The notes beneath the pieces were generated by a model that was not told the DNA's origin, did not search any database, and saw nothing but the letters and a program-made list of their open reading frames with translations. Below, piece after piece: positions 8,080 through 16,395 of a DNA stretch of 64,000 bases. The stretch is from Bradyrhizobium jicamae (GTDB lineage Bacteria > Pseudomonadota > Alphaproteobacteria > Rhizobiales > Xanthobacteraceae). The first letter of the stretch is position 1. Each line of letters begins with the position of its first letter. The stretch lies in NCBI RefSeq assembly GCF_018130215.1, contig NZ_JAFCKQ010000013.1, positions 1 through 64,000 on the forward strand, in the 5' to 3' direction. The position numbers and the translations under genes are program-made.

Positions 8080-9465
8080 ATGAGCATTGCCGAAGTCCAC
8101 GACATGACGGTCACGCGGCGGCCGCTGGTGCCGCCGACTCCGCCGCGCGCGCCCGACGACATGACCGCGTTCGGGCGGATGCGTGCGATGGGCAAGTCGC
8201 CGATCGAGGCCTGGGGCCGGCGCGCCTATGAGGAGGACATCGTTCAGGGCCGCTTCCTCCGCCACTCCAGCTTCATTCTCAACACGCCGGATGCGATCCG
8301 GCATGTGCTGGTCGACAATTACGAGAACTATACGCGCACCCCGGCCGGCATCCGCGTGCTGCGCCCGATGCTCGGCGAGGGACTGTTGATCTCCGAGGGC
8401 CGCGCCTGGAAGTATCAGCGCCGCACGCTCGCGCCGGCGTTCACGCCGCGCGCGGTGACGACGCTCGTGCCCTACATGATGACGGCGACCGACGAGACGA
8501 TCACCAAGCTGAAGGCGGCGAGCGGCGGGCCGGTCGATCTGCGCGAGGCGATGCAGCGCATGACGCTGGAGATCGCCGGCCGCACGATGTTCTCGTTCGG
8601 CATGGACCGCCATGGTGCCGCGCTCCGCGACTTCGTGATGGAGTATGGCGAGACGCTGGCGCGGCCGAGCATGCTGGACCTCGTGCTGCCGCTCGGCTGG
8701 CCGACCCCGCACGATTTCCGCCGCGCCCGCTTCCGCAAGCGCTGGACTGCTTTCGTCGGACAACTGATGGCCGAGCGTCGTGCCGCCGGCAAGGACGCCG
8801 GCGCGCCGGCGCGCGACCTGTTCGACCTGATGGGCGACGCGCGCGATCCCGAAACGGGCGAGGCCTTCACCGACGCCCAGCTCGGCGATCAGGTCGCGAC
8901 CATGATCCTGGCCGGACATGAGACGACGGCGACCGCGCTGTTCTGGGCGCTCTATCTGCTGGCGCTCGATCCTGCGACCCAGGAGCAGTTGGCAGCCGAA
9001 GTCAATGGCGTGGCAGCAGCTGGCACGCTCGACATCGAGCAACTGAAATTCACCCGCGCCGTGATCGACGAGACCATGCGGCTGTATCCGCCGGCATTTT
9101 TGATCGCGCGCGCGGCCGCAGGCCCCGATACGATCACGGGCCATCCGGTCAGGAAGCATGACGTGATCCTGATCGCGCCCTGGCTGTTGCACCGGCACGA
9201 GAAATTGTGGCGCGATCCGAATGCGTTCATGCCGCAGCGTTTCCTGACGGGCACGCCACCAGATCGCTTCGCCTATCTGCCGTTCGGCGTCGGCGCGCGG
9301 GTCTGCATTGGCGCGCATTTCGCGCTGGTCGAGGCGACGCTCGCGCTCGCAAAACTCATCGGTGCGTTCCGCGTCGCGCTGACCGACAAGGAGCCGGTGC
9401 TTCCGGTCGGCGTGGTGACGACGCAGCCCAACCGCTCGCCGATGTTTGCGATCACGCCACGCTGA
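8080..9465 (+). CDS. Cytochrome P450
   Basis: A 461-residue soluble cytochrome P450. The I-helix oxygen-binding motif AGHETTA, the K-helix ExxR (DETMRLYPP) and the heme-thiolate loop FGVGARVCIG (axial Cys about residue 410) are all intact, so an active monooxygenase is expected. ATG 8080 was chosen because GAGGG lies 5 nt upstream. The overall character (ETTATALFW, RLYPPAF, HRHEKLW) is like bacterial P450s related to the CYP4/CYP102-type fatty-acid or alkane hydroxylases. No ferredoxin or reductase gene lies next to it, so electrons must come from elsewhere. Substrate not predictable. Confidence 0.93.
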   Translation: MSIAEVHDMTVTRRPLVPPTPPRAPDDMTAFGRMRAMGKSPIEAWGRRAYEEDIVQGRFLRHSSFILNTPDAIRHVLVDNYENYTRTPAGIRVLRPMLGEGLLISEGRAWKYQRRTLAPAFTPRAVTTLVPYMMTATDETITKLKAASGGPVDLREAMQRMTLEIAGRTMFSFGMDRHGAALRDFVMEYGETLARPSMLDLVLPLGWPTPHDFRRARFRKRWTAFVGQLMAERRAAGKDAGAPARDLFDLMGDARDPETGEAFTDAQLGDQVATMILAGHETTATALFWALYLLALDPATQEQLAAEVNGVAAAGTLDIEQLKFTRAVIDETMRLYPPAFLIARAAAGPDTITGHPVRKHDVILIAPWLLHRHEKLWRDPNAFMPQRFLTGTPPDRFAYLPFGVGARVCIGAHFALVEATLALAKLIGAFRVALTDKEPVLPVGVVTTQPNRSPMFAITPR

Positions 9466-9630
9466 AAACCCTTGCGTGACGATCCTCGAATGCTCATCTA
9501 GTGCGTGATGAGGCCAAGTTGAATCGTCCTCGCGCTCCGGTTTCCGCCTGAGCGTGGCCTTTTCGGAAAATCGCTTCAAACTCGGCGTCCACGCCGCCCT
9601 TCGGGCGCGCACCATGCTTAGGTTCTCACC

Positions 9631-11040
9631 ATGAGCGATACGCAGGCCCAGTTCTCAGTGCTCAGGCAGACGGCCGATCCTGACGTCATCGACGCGATGG
9701 AGCGTCTGATCGCCGATGGTCATGATCGCGAGCTCAATCGCATCAACCTCCTGGATTTTTCGGGGCGCACCGGGCTCGATCAGGAGAAGGTGATCTCCGG
9801 CTTCCTGCATGCCTCGCGGCTCGGCCTGTTCGACATGAGCTGGAACGTGCTGTGCCCGGGGTGCGGCGGCGTGCTCGATCACCACGCGTCGCTGAAGTCG
9901 CTGCGCCATGACGATTACAATTGCGCGCTGTGCGCGTGCGGCTACGAGGCCTCGGTCGACGAGCTCGTCGAGGTGGCCTTCACGGTCAGCCCGCGGGTCC
10001 GCCACATTGCCGCGCACGAGCCCAATTCGCTGCCGATCTGGGAATATTTCCGCCAGATGTTCTGGAGCTCGGGCATCGACTTCGACGAGAAGACATTGTC
10101 GACCCTGATCAACGAGGTGACCCTCGAAGGGCTCGAGTTGCCGCCCGGCGAGAAGGCGCTGCTGTCGCTCAATCTGCCCAATGAGTTCGTCATCGTGTTC
10201 GAGCCGGTGACGCATTCGGCGCACTTCTTCGCGGTCGATGGCGAGCCGACCACGGAACGCCAGCAGTTCTCGATCGCGTTCAACAAGCTGCAGGCGCCGA
10301 CCGGCACCTCGACGATGCGGCCGGGGCCGTTGCGGCTCTCGCTGGAGAATCAGGCTGACGTCCGCGTGCTGCCGTCGGTCTGGATCGCGGGCGATCCGCT
10401 GCACAAACTGCTTGGCAAGCGCAAGCCGATCCTGACAGCGAAACGGATGCTGTCGAACCAGACCTTCCGCGATGTCTTCCGGGCCGACAATCTCAACGTC
10501 GATCAGCGGCTGAAGATCACGGCGCTAACGTTCCTGTTCACCGACCTGAAGGGCTCGACCGCGCTCTATGAGCGCGTCGGCGACCTTGTCGCGTTCGACC
10601 TCGTGCGCGCGCATTTCCACGCGCTGCTCGATATCATCGCGTCCGAGCACGGCGCCGTGGTGAAGACGATCGGCGATGCCGTGATGGCGACCTTCATCAA
10701 GCCGGAGCACGCGCTCTCCGCGGGCCTGCGCATGCGCGCCGCGATGAAGAAGCTCAATGCCGAGCGTGGCAAGGAGGACCTGATCGTCAAGATCGGCATC
10801 CATGAAGGCCCTTGCCTGGCGGTGATGCTGAACGAGCGGCAGGACTATTTCGGCCAGACGGTGAACATCGCCGCGCGGGTGCAGAGCCTGTCGACGTCGC
10901 AGGAAATCCATCTCACACAGCCGGTGATGGAATCGCCCGAGGTCGCGGGAATCCTGGACCGTGCGGCGATAAAGCCGATCCAGAAGGAAGCTGCGTTGCG
11001 CGGCATCGCCGACAAGCTCGTGGTGTACGAGATTCCTTAG
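9631..11040 (+). CDS. DUF5939-type protein with C-terminal adenylate/guanylate cyclase
   Basis: A 469-residue cytosolic signalling protein. The N-terminal half carries a zinc-ribbon-like set of Cys (C75-x2-C78 ... C98-x2-C101) in a DUF5939-like region. The C-terminal class III cyclase domain starts near residue 294: FLFTDLKGST supplies one metal Asp, KTIGDAVMATF the second, and GQTVNIAARV is the conserved dimer/transition-state region. It should make cAMP or cGMP in response to whatever the N-terminal part senses. No membrane segment is seen. It is monocistronic. Confidence 0.85.
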   Translation: MSDTQAQFSVLRQTADPDVIDAMERLIADGHDRELNRINLLDFSGRTGLDQEKVISGFLHASRLGLFDMSWNVLCPGCGGVLDHHASLKSLRHDDYNCALCACGYEASVDELVEVAFTVSPRVRHIAAHEPNSLPIWEYFRQMFWSSGIDFDEKTLSTLINEVTLEGLELPPGEKALLSLNLPNEFVIVFEPVTHSAHFFAVDGEPTTERQQFSIAFNKLQAPTGTSTMRPGPLRLSLENQADVRVLPSVWIAGDPLHKLLGKRKPILTAKRMLSNQTFRDVFRADNLNVDQRLKITALTFLFTDLKGSTALYERVGDLVAFDLVRAHFHALLDIIASEHGAVVKTIGDAVMATFIKPEHALSAGLRMRAAMKKLNAERGKEDLIVKIGIHEGPCLAVMLNERQDYFGQTVNIAARVQSLSTSQEIHLTQPVMESPEVAGILDRAAIKPIQKEAALRGIADKLVVYEIP

Positions 11041-11215
11041 CGCTCGTCGTTGCGAGCCGACGGGTCGCGCGAATGCGCGCCCGATGACAGGCTCCCCGAA
11101 GCAACCCATCTCCCGGCGCATGCGGAATGCTTCGTAGCTTCAGCGCAAATTGCTATGCAACTTCGTCGCGAGCTCCTTGCAATGACGGCAAAACGGGCCA
11201 GGTTGCCCCAAGATT
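11041..11215. repeat. Degraded intergenic repeat (GCGAGGAGCGAAGCGACGAA class)
   Basis: Intergenic sequence with decayed copies of the hairpin repeat also seen at 42828-42911 and 50033-50096. Recognisable pieces are CGTCGTTGCGAGC near 11045 and GTCGCGAGCTCCTTGCAATGACGG near 11163-11186. No gene is supported in the 273-bp gap. Confidence 0.5.
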
Positions 11216-11313
11216 ACCCAAACATAATGCTTCAGCCGGAACCCGCGCCAATTGCGCCGGTTTTGTTTCCGCGCCATATAGCTGTCATCAGGCTTCACTC
11301 GACAGAGAGAACG

Positions 11314-11817
11314 ATGCTCGACGGACTCCGCCAATTCATTGCCGATATCGTGTCTTCAGATGCGCAGTCCGACCGGACCTTCAACGACGGCGACTATCGT
11401 CTGGCGGCGACCGCACTCCTGGTCCACGTCGTCTCGCTGGATGGTGAGCCGACGGCCGCAGAAAAGCTCAAACTGCACAGCCTGATCGAAAGCCGCTTCC
11501 AGCTCGATCGCGGCACAGCGGACCGGCTGATTGCCTCGGCGATGCGGGTCGAGGGCGAGGCCGTCGATCTCTATCACTTTACCAGTGTGATCATGCGCTC
11601 GGTGAACGAGGAGGGGCGGCTGCGCATCGTCGAGATGATGTGGGAGCTGGTCTATGCCGACGGCCAGGTCACTGAGTTCGAGGACAATGTGGTCTGGCGC
11701 GCCGCCGACCTCCTTGGCATCTCCTCGCGCGATCGGATCGACCTCAAGCATCGCGTGGCCGAGAAGCAGGCCGGGCTGCCCAAGGGGCCGTGGGGCACCG
11801 CGGATGCGGCAATCTGA
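11314..11817 (+). CDS. TerB-family (tellurite resistance-like) protein
   Basis: A 167-residue all-helical protein of the TerB/DjlA-N family. ATG 11314 follows an AGAGAGA stretch; longer in-frame readings translate repeat-derived intergenic DNA. Signatures are two copies of a D-G-x(2,3)-E motif, HVVSLDGEPTAAEK and ELVYADGQVTEFED, which form the acidic metal-binding sites in this fold. Family members are cytosolic and associated with metal or stress response, but a direct role in tellurite resistance is not implied. Monocistronic. Confidence 0.85.
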   Translation: MLDGLRQFIADIVSSDAQSDRTFNDGDYRLAATALLVHVVSLDGEPTAAEKLKLHSLIESRFQLDRGTADRLIASAMRVEGEAVDLYHFTSVIMRSVNEEGRLRIVEMMWELVYADGQVTEFEDNVVWRAADLLGISSRDRIDLKHRVAEKQAGLPKGPWGTADAAI

Positions 11818-12052
11818 CAGGCCAGCCATGCACGGCACGCCGCGGTCCCGCCATCATCGCGGATGACGAAACTTTAATGTGTGCTGTGATTGCCGAGATC
11901 ATGGGCGAACCGCCCGAAAATCCGGCGTTTGACTTTCAAACCCGTGCGGTGTTGCTGTCGACAGACTTACGGACGGCTTGCGTCCCACCGCATGCCTATG
12001 CTCTCGTCGCGGCCGTTCGAGACCTCTCTGGGATTTGAATAAGAGTTTGATC

Positions 12053-12832
12053 GTGACCGAGCGTGTGACGCTGATAACCGGGGCATCGGCGGGCATAGGC
12101 ACCGAACTGGCGCGCGTGTTTGCATCCAACGGTCACCGTGTGGCGCTGGTGGCGCGCCGAGCCGATCGCCTCAACGCGCTGGCCGACGAGCTCAGCGGCA
12201 AGGGTGGCGCGGCGCCGGTCGTGATCCCCTGCGATCTCCAGCAGGTCGATGCCGGCGACAGGATCGCGGCGGCGCTGGCGGAGGCTGGCGTCGAGATCGA
12301 ATATCTAGTCAACAATGCCGGCTTCGGCCTGTTCGGCGTAGCCGTCGAGCGGGACCGTGCCGAACAGCTCAACATCATCTCGGTCAATGTCCGGGCATTG
12401 ACCGATCTGACGCTGCGTTTCGCCGATCAGGTCATCCGCAACCGCGGCGGCATCCTCAATCTCGGCTCCATCGCCGGCTTCCTGCCAGGGCCCGGCATGG
12501 CCGTGTACTACGCCAGCAAGGCCTATGTGCTGTCGTTCTCCGAGGCGTTGCGCTGCGAGCTGGCGCCGAAGGGCGTTCGTGTCACCGTGGTCTGCCCCGG
12601 TCCCGTGCCGTCCGAGTTCCAGGCGCGCGCGGGATTTGCACCCGGATTCGATTCCGCCATCCTCGACGTTTCGGCGGCCGAGGTTGCGCGGCAGGCCTAT
12701 CGGGGGCTGATGGCCAACAGGCGGGCGGTGATGCCCGGCGCCTTCATCAAGCTCGTGCCGTTCCTGCTCCGCCTGTTCCCGCGCGCCTTCATCCTGTCGG
12801 CGGTCGGCGGTTTCCAGCTCCGCAAGCGATAG
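12053..12832 (+). CDS. Short-chain dehydrogenase/reductase
   Basis: A 259-residue classical SDR. GTG 12053 is used with AAGAG upstream; the reading before it is not protein-like. TGASAGIG is the NAD(P)-binding loop, NNAGFG the structural NNAG motif, Ser in LGSIAG the catalytic Ser, and YYASK the catalytic Tyr/Lys. The Arg-rich region after the first beta strand (ARRADR) suggests NADP(H). The C-terminal hydrophobic part (KLVPFLLRLFPRAFIL) may associate with the membrane, as in DltE/YqjQ-like SDRs. Substrate unknown. Confidence 0.88.
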   Translation: MTERVTLITGASAGIGTELARVFASNGHRVALVARRADRLNALADELSGKGGAAPVVIPCDLQQVDAGDRIAAALAEAGVEIEYLVNNAGFGLFGVAVERDRAEQLNIISVNVRALTDLTLRFADQVIRNRGGILNLGSIAGFLPGPGMAVYYASKAYVLSFSEALRCELAPKGVRVTVVCPGPVPSEFQARAGFAPGFDSAILDVSAAEVARQAYRGLMANRRAVMPGAFIKLVPFLLRLFPRAFILSAVGGFQLRKR

Positions 12833-12885
12833 CAGGCTGTTGAAGAAGTCTTCGAACGGCGCGCGATGATTGGGATGTCATCCGT

Positions 12886-13117
12886 TCGGCACGACTTGAG
12901 TGGATGCTGATCGTGGCATCTCTGGTAGGACTCGCGCTGGCCGTGGTGGCGTTAGCAGATTGGAGCCAACTCGGTTTTGGCGATTTGAGCCCCGATGGCA
13001 CGATGCGGCTCGTCATTCGCTCGGCAACCGCCGTCCTTTTGGCTTTACAATCTTGTGTACGGCGGATTTTTCATCAGCATTCTCCAACTACAATCCAACA
13101 TTCACGGAATGGCCTGA
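12886..13117 (+). pseudogene. Frameshifted relic of a GT2 glycosyltransferase C-terminus
   Basis: Codons from about 12886 encode RLEWMLIVASLVGLALAV, then WSQLGFGDLSPDGTMRLVI, in the frame of ATG 12904, up to ALQ at 13048-13050. There the frame goes off into a Cys/Arg-rich tail. Skipping one base (T 13051) restores LVYGGFFISILQLQSN and a natural stop TGA at 13115-13117. This composite is the membrane-embedded tail of dolichyl-phosphate-sugar-synthase-like GT2 enzymes (pattern RLEW ... GFG.L .. MR ... ALQ ... FFLSIL). The catalytic GT-A domain is absent; the region upstream is SDR 3' sequence. It is therefore a truncated, frameshifted remnant. Confidence 0.6.
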
Positions 13118-13165
13118 CCGGTCCGGCTTAGCGAAAGCTTGCGATCAGTAACGTTGGTCGGCCCG

Positions 13166-14974
13166 TCATGGCTTCACCGCATAGAGCACGAACCCCGATT
13201 CGGCATCTTCGGCCACCGCCGTCAACCAAGCCGGAGGGGTTCCGGCAATTAGTACGTCCCAGAGTGTTGTTTCCGGCAAATCCACTACGACCCCTGAGCG
13301 CATTCCACCCCTACAGGCCAACACAAAACGCGCTCGTGTGGCCTGCACAGCTTCCGGGACCACGTTGCCCGGCTCCGACCGCCACGCAGCGTGCAACCGC
13401 ATATAGGCCATCGCATTGCGGTGATACAGCGAACCCACCGTTAGAATGCGCGTTCGATAGAGCAGCTCCGGCACCAAGTTCGGATCCGTTAGCACCACTG
13501 CTCCAGCAGCCTGTCCGAGCAACCGCGTCGCCGCTGCCCCGTCGCAAGACGGACTGCCGATCGCGATATCCGGCCCCACACCCAGTGGCGTGTTTTCGGC
13601 CGCCAGCGACGGGATCAGCAAGTATCCCAGTATTAGACTCACGCGGAGCGCACTCCCCGCCAGTGATGGCATGACATGGAATCCCAGCAGATGTCTCGAA
13701 GGTTTCGTTGGACCATCGGTAGCTAGCGTCATTCCCACTGGGAAGAGGACGACCCCAGCCACGGCCGAATACGTGGAGAACCGAAAGTGCAGGAAGCCCA
13801 ACACCAGCATCGCAACCATGCATGCAGCGGCGTACAGCGCCAACCACCGCGTTGGCCCAGTCGCCCGTCGCGCGAGCACCAGCAGCACCCCGAGCCCCAT
13901 GAAACCCGGCGTTAAGAAGGCCAGGGCGCCTCGTGTCGTCTTGATGGGCTGCATTTCCAGGATCGTTGAGAACATGATCCGCAGCGCTTCGGCATCTGGC
14001 AGCCCCTCCGGTCCCAACAACACCTTTGGGAACGCCGTGAGCCAGGCACCTAGCGCTATGACCGCGACTGCAAGGCCCGCTACCGCTGTGGTTGGCCGAC
14101 GAGGCGCGCGGCCTAGCCAATCCAGCCCAAGTCCGGCCACCGCGCAAGCAAACCCGAACCCCACCCACACGACCGAAATGCGGTCAATCTCCACCGCACC
14201 GTAACCGGCATAGGGTGGATCGAGTAACAGGGCCGCAAGTAATACCAGCAGCATTGCGATCCCCGCCGCTCGCGCCGCAGACCCCGAGCGGCCGTTCGGC
14301 CAGAATAGCCAAGATAGCGCCAGGCCGCCGAATGCCATTGTCAGGAATGGATAAGCTTCCGGGGTAAGTACGAGCGCCACACCCGCAGCCAGGCCCATCC
14401 CAACTCCTGCCCGAGACCCGTCTGAAACCGCCCGTAGCGCGAAGCCACACGCGGTAACGATCGCTGCGGCCACCGGGATGTGGTGATGCACCACGCCGGG
14501 CAAGGCATAAGGTGCTACCGCAAAGCTTGACGACATCAGCGCCGCAGCCAACCAGCGCTGCCTCGGCGGACACAGTGGCACCACTGTCCAAGCCGCGGCT
14601 ACCCCCAGCAATCCTACGGAGATCGGGCCGACAAACACTGCTCCCGCGTGCAACGCGGCATGCAGATCCATCGACACCATGAATGGGGCGGAGAACAGAA
14701 GCACCAGCGCTTCCAGGAGGTGTGTCCAATGCAGTAAGGAGCCCGCACCCGACCCGTCCCGGGCCACCAGATACACGGCATGCCCTGCCCGCACCCCTTC
14801 CTCGAGGCGGACCATACGCATATAGCTATCGGGATTGAACAGACCGCCGGCTAGCACCGCGCCGAGGTTGCCATTCACAAGCTCCATCGCCGACGCGATC
14901 ATTGCAGCCAGAAGGAAGCAGATGATCCCTTCTCTGCGCGTAAACGGCGCCAACGATTGCAACTCTAGCGGCAT
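13166..14974 (-). CDS. Polytopic membrane protein, GT-C glycosyltransferase-like
   Basis: A 602-residue integral membrane protein with about 12 hydrophobic segments, the first near residues 17-35. The first periplasmic loop has FNPDSYMRMVRLEEG (46-60); an acidic residue here is the hallmark position of GT-C enzymes (ArnT, PMT, STT3 type), which use polyprenyl-phosphate sugars. HWTH (82-85) and PGVVHHHIP (near 170) are further polar motifs at membrane edges. The C-terminus is a soluble domain of about 130 residues. Codon usage looks less G/C-biased at third positions than its neighbours, hinting at acquisition. A GT2 relic that would suit a polyprenyl-phosphate-sugar pathway lies just beyond its 3' end. 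Confidence 0.65.
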   Translation of the reverse strand: MPLELQSLAPFTRREGIICFLLAAMIASAMELVNGNLGAVLAGGLFNPDSYMRMVRLEEGVRAGHAVYLVARDGSGAGSLLHWTHLLEALVLLFSAPFMVSMDLHAALHAGAVFVGPISVGLLGVAAAWTVVPLCPPRQRWLAAALMSSSFAVAPYALPGVVHHHIPVAAAIVTACGFALRAVSDGSRAGVGMGLAAGVALVLTPEAYPFLTMAFGGLALSWLFWPNGRSGSAARAAGIAMLLVLLAALLLDPPYAGYGAVEIDRISVVWVGFGFACAVAGLGLDWLGRAPRRPTTAVAGLAVAVIALGAWLTAFPKVLLGPEGLPDAEALRIMFSTILEMQPIKTTRGALAFLTPGFMGLGVLLVLARRATGPTRWLALYAAACMVAMLVLGFLHFRFSTYSAVAGVVLFPVGMTLATDGPTKPSRHLLGFHVMPSLAGSALRVSLILGYLLIPSLAAENTPLGVGPDIAIGSPSCDGAAATRLLGQAAGAVVLTDPNLVPELLYRTRILTVGSLYHRNAMAYMRLHAAWRSEPGNVVPEAVQATRARFVLACRGGMRSGVVVDLPETTLWDVLIAGTPPAWLTAVAEDAESGFVLYAVKP

Positions 14975-15280
14975 TTCGAAAGATCACCCGATTTGGGAAA
15001 ATGCATTCTCACAACGCTAGTGAGCTCTTTCAGAGGCATCCGCGGGCACCCCAGTAGAGCACTCCGACGATCGAAATTCAAAGTGATGACAGACGGATGC
15101 GCCGAAGCGCCGCCTGCATGCGAGCGCCAACATTGCAGTAGGAGAGCTGAAGCTGATCATCGAGATGATGACTCGAACGAGCGTGCCCGCGCTATTGTCT
15201 CGATCTGGAGGGCCGGCGAGTCGGCAATAAGCCGGATGGCCCAGGGAGCCATCCCCTGGGCCCTTATCCGCTATGGCCTG

Positions 15281-15365
15281 GAGCGTTTCCAAGCGAAGCC
15301 TGTCCTTCCGGACTTGATCCGGGATGGATACCCGACCGCACCAGGAGAACGCGCCAAATCAAAAC
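15281..15365 (-). repeat. Dispersed intergenic repeat, copy A (interrupted)
   Basis: Related to copies at 18772-18824 and 41471-41525 but in opposite orientation. It starts GAGCGTTTCCAAGCGAAG, matches the start of the family (AGCGTCTTCAAGCGAAG in copy C read on the minus strand), then has about 20 extra bases before TGGATACCCG and ends near CGCGCCAAATCAAAAC. The extra bases interrupt the conserved GCGAAG-TGGATACC junction. Confidence 0.55.
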
Positions 15366-15405
15366 CCGCACGTTCAGCCTCGTTTCTGGCCCGTGATTTG
15401 CTTCA

Positions 15406-15431
15406 CGTGTGAGTGTGCGCAAACTCACACG
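15406..15431. promoter_or_regulatory. Perfect inverted repeat upstream of amidotransferase
   Basis: Arms CGTGTGAGT and ACTCACACG separated by 8 bp, 60 bp upstream of the start at 15491. It may be a dimeric repressor or activator site. Half-sites TGTGA/TCACA are CRP-like, but the spacing (12 bp between them) does not fit CRP/FNR. Confidence 0.4.
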
Positions 15432-15490
15432 ATATTAAGACCTGCTTAGCTATGGTCTCGCCTTACGTGCCGGAAAACTAGCAAGAGACG

Positions 15491-16294
15491 ATGTTGCAGC
15501 GGTCGGACCAAGCCAGTGCCGTGGTGCCCTTCCCAACGGGACGGTCGATCACGGCCACGCCTTCGGATCCGCACCTGAGGTGCCCGGTGCTGGTCGTGCT
15601 GCACCGGGAGACGTCGACCCCCGGCCGGATCGGAAACGCCCTGCGCGCCCTCGGCTATCCTCTCGACATCCGTCGACCGCGCTTTGGCGACGCGTTGCCC
15701 GACACGCTCGACCATCATGCCGGCGCGGTGGTCTTCGGCGGCCCGATGAGCGCCAACGATCCTGATGACTATGTGCGGCGGGAGATCGACTGGATCGAGA
15801 TTCCATTGCGCGAGCAGCGGCCGTTCCTCGGCATCTGCCTCGGCGCCCAGATGCTGGCGCGACAGCTCGGGGCGCGTGTTGCGCCGCATCCGGAAGGCCG
15901 GGTCGAGGTCGGATACTACCCGATCACGCCGACGGAGGCCGGCCGTGCGATCTGTCCGGATTGGCCGGCGCGGGTCTATCACTGGCATGGCGAAGGATTT
16001 CAGCTGCCCGGCGGCGCCGAACTGCTCGCACGGGGCGGCGACTTCCCGATCCAGGCCTTCCGCTTCGGCAACGCCTTCGGCCTCCAGTTCCATCCCGATG
16101 TGACCTACGCGATGATGTATCGCTGGACCACGCGCGGTTGCGTGCGGATGGATCAGCCCGGAGCGCAGCCGCCTGACGTGCATTTCGCCGAGCGTGCCGT
16201 CTACGATGCCGCCGAGCGTGCGTGGCTGAAACATTTTCTCGACGGCTGGATCGCGCGCACGCCGCACGCGACGATGCTGCAGGCCGCGGAATAG
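15491..16294 (+). CDS. Class I glutamine amidotransferase (GATase1)
   Basis: A 267-residue protein made of a single GATase1 domain. FGGPMSAND is the oxyanion strand region, GICLGAQMLAR holds the nucleophile Cys, and GLQFHPDVTY holds the catalytic His. The third triad residue, normally Glu in HPE, is Asp here. The family hydrolyses glutamine to deliver ammonia, or acts as a gamma-glutamyl peptidase on small substrates; stand-alone members are often annotated as GMP synthase-like. AAGAGA precedes ATG 15491. It is not part of an obvious biosynthetic operon. Confidence 0.85.
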   Translation: MLQRSDQASAVVPFPTGRSITATPSDPHLRCPVLVVLHRETSTPGRIGNALRALGYPLDIRRPRFGDALPDTLDHHAGAVVFGGPMSANDPDDYVRREIDWIEIPLREQRPFLGICLGAQMLARQLGARVAPHPEGRVEVGYYPITPTEAGRAICPDWPARVYHWHGEGFQLPGGAELLARGGDFPIQAFRFGNAFGLQFHPDVTYAMMYRWTTRGCVRMDQPGAQPPDVHFAERAVYDAAERAWLKHFLDGWIARTPHATMLQAAE

Positions 16295-16395
16295 CCGCCG
16301 CGCGGAATATCGCGCGCTCGCTTAGGCTTTTCATTTTCAGGGATGTGGTAGTGTCGCGCAACGAAGCGCACGGAAACGCGCGCATGGGAGGCGAC

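Larger units (their letters stand above)
14975..15490. other. 516-bp gene-free region with hairpins and a dispersed repeat
   Basis: No convincing gene. It holds a perfect 9-bp-stem hairpin at 15238-15262 (GGCCCAGGG/CCCTGGGCC), a copy of a dispersed repeat at 15281-15365, and a 9-bp inverted repeat at 15406-15431 in front of the amidotransferase gene. The first 250 bp show nothing recognisable. Confidence 0.5.

Noticed and set aside
7645..9615. 656-codon ORF on the minus strand
   Set aside because: Antisense to the P450 and the end of the Tat-exported hydrolase; Arg/His-rich shadow without any domain.
11790..12038. 82-codon plus-strand ORF after the TerB-like gene
   Set aside because: No start signal or domain; overlaps the TerB-like gene end and intergenic DNA.
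12042..12061. AGAGTTTGATCgTG, resembling the start of 16S rRNA
   Set aside because: The match ends after about 13 bases and the next sequence encodes an SDR; there is no rRNA here.
14993..15412. 139-codon plus-strand ORF in the repeat-rich gap
   Set aside because: It runs through hairpins and a dispersed repeat; composition is not protein-like.
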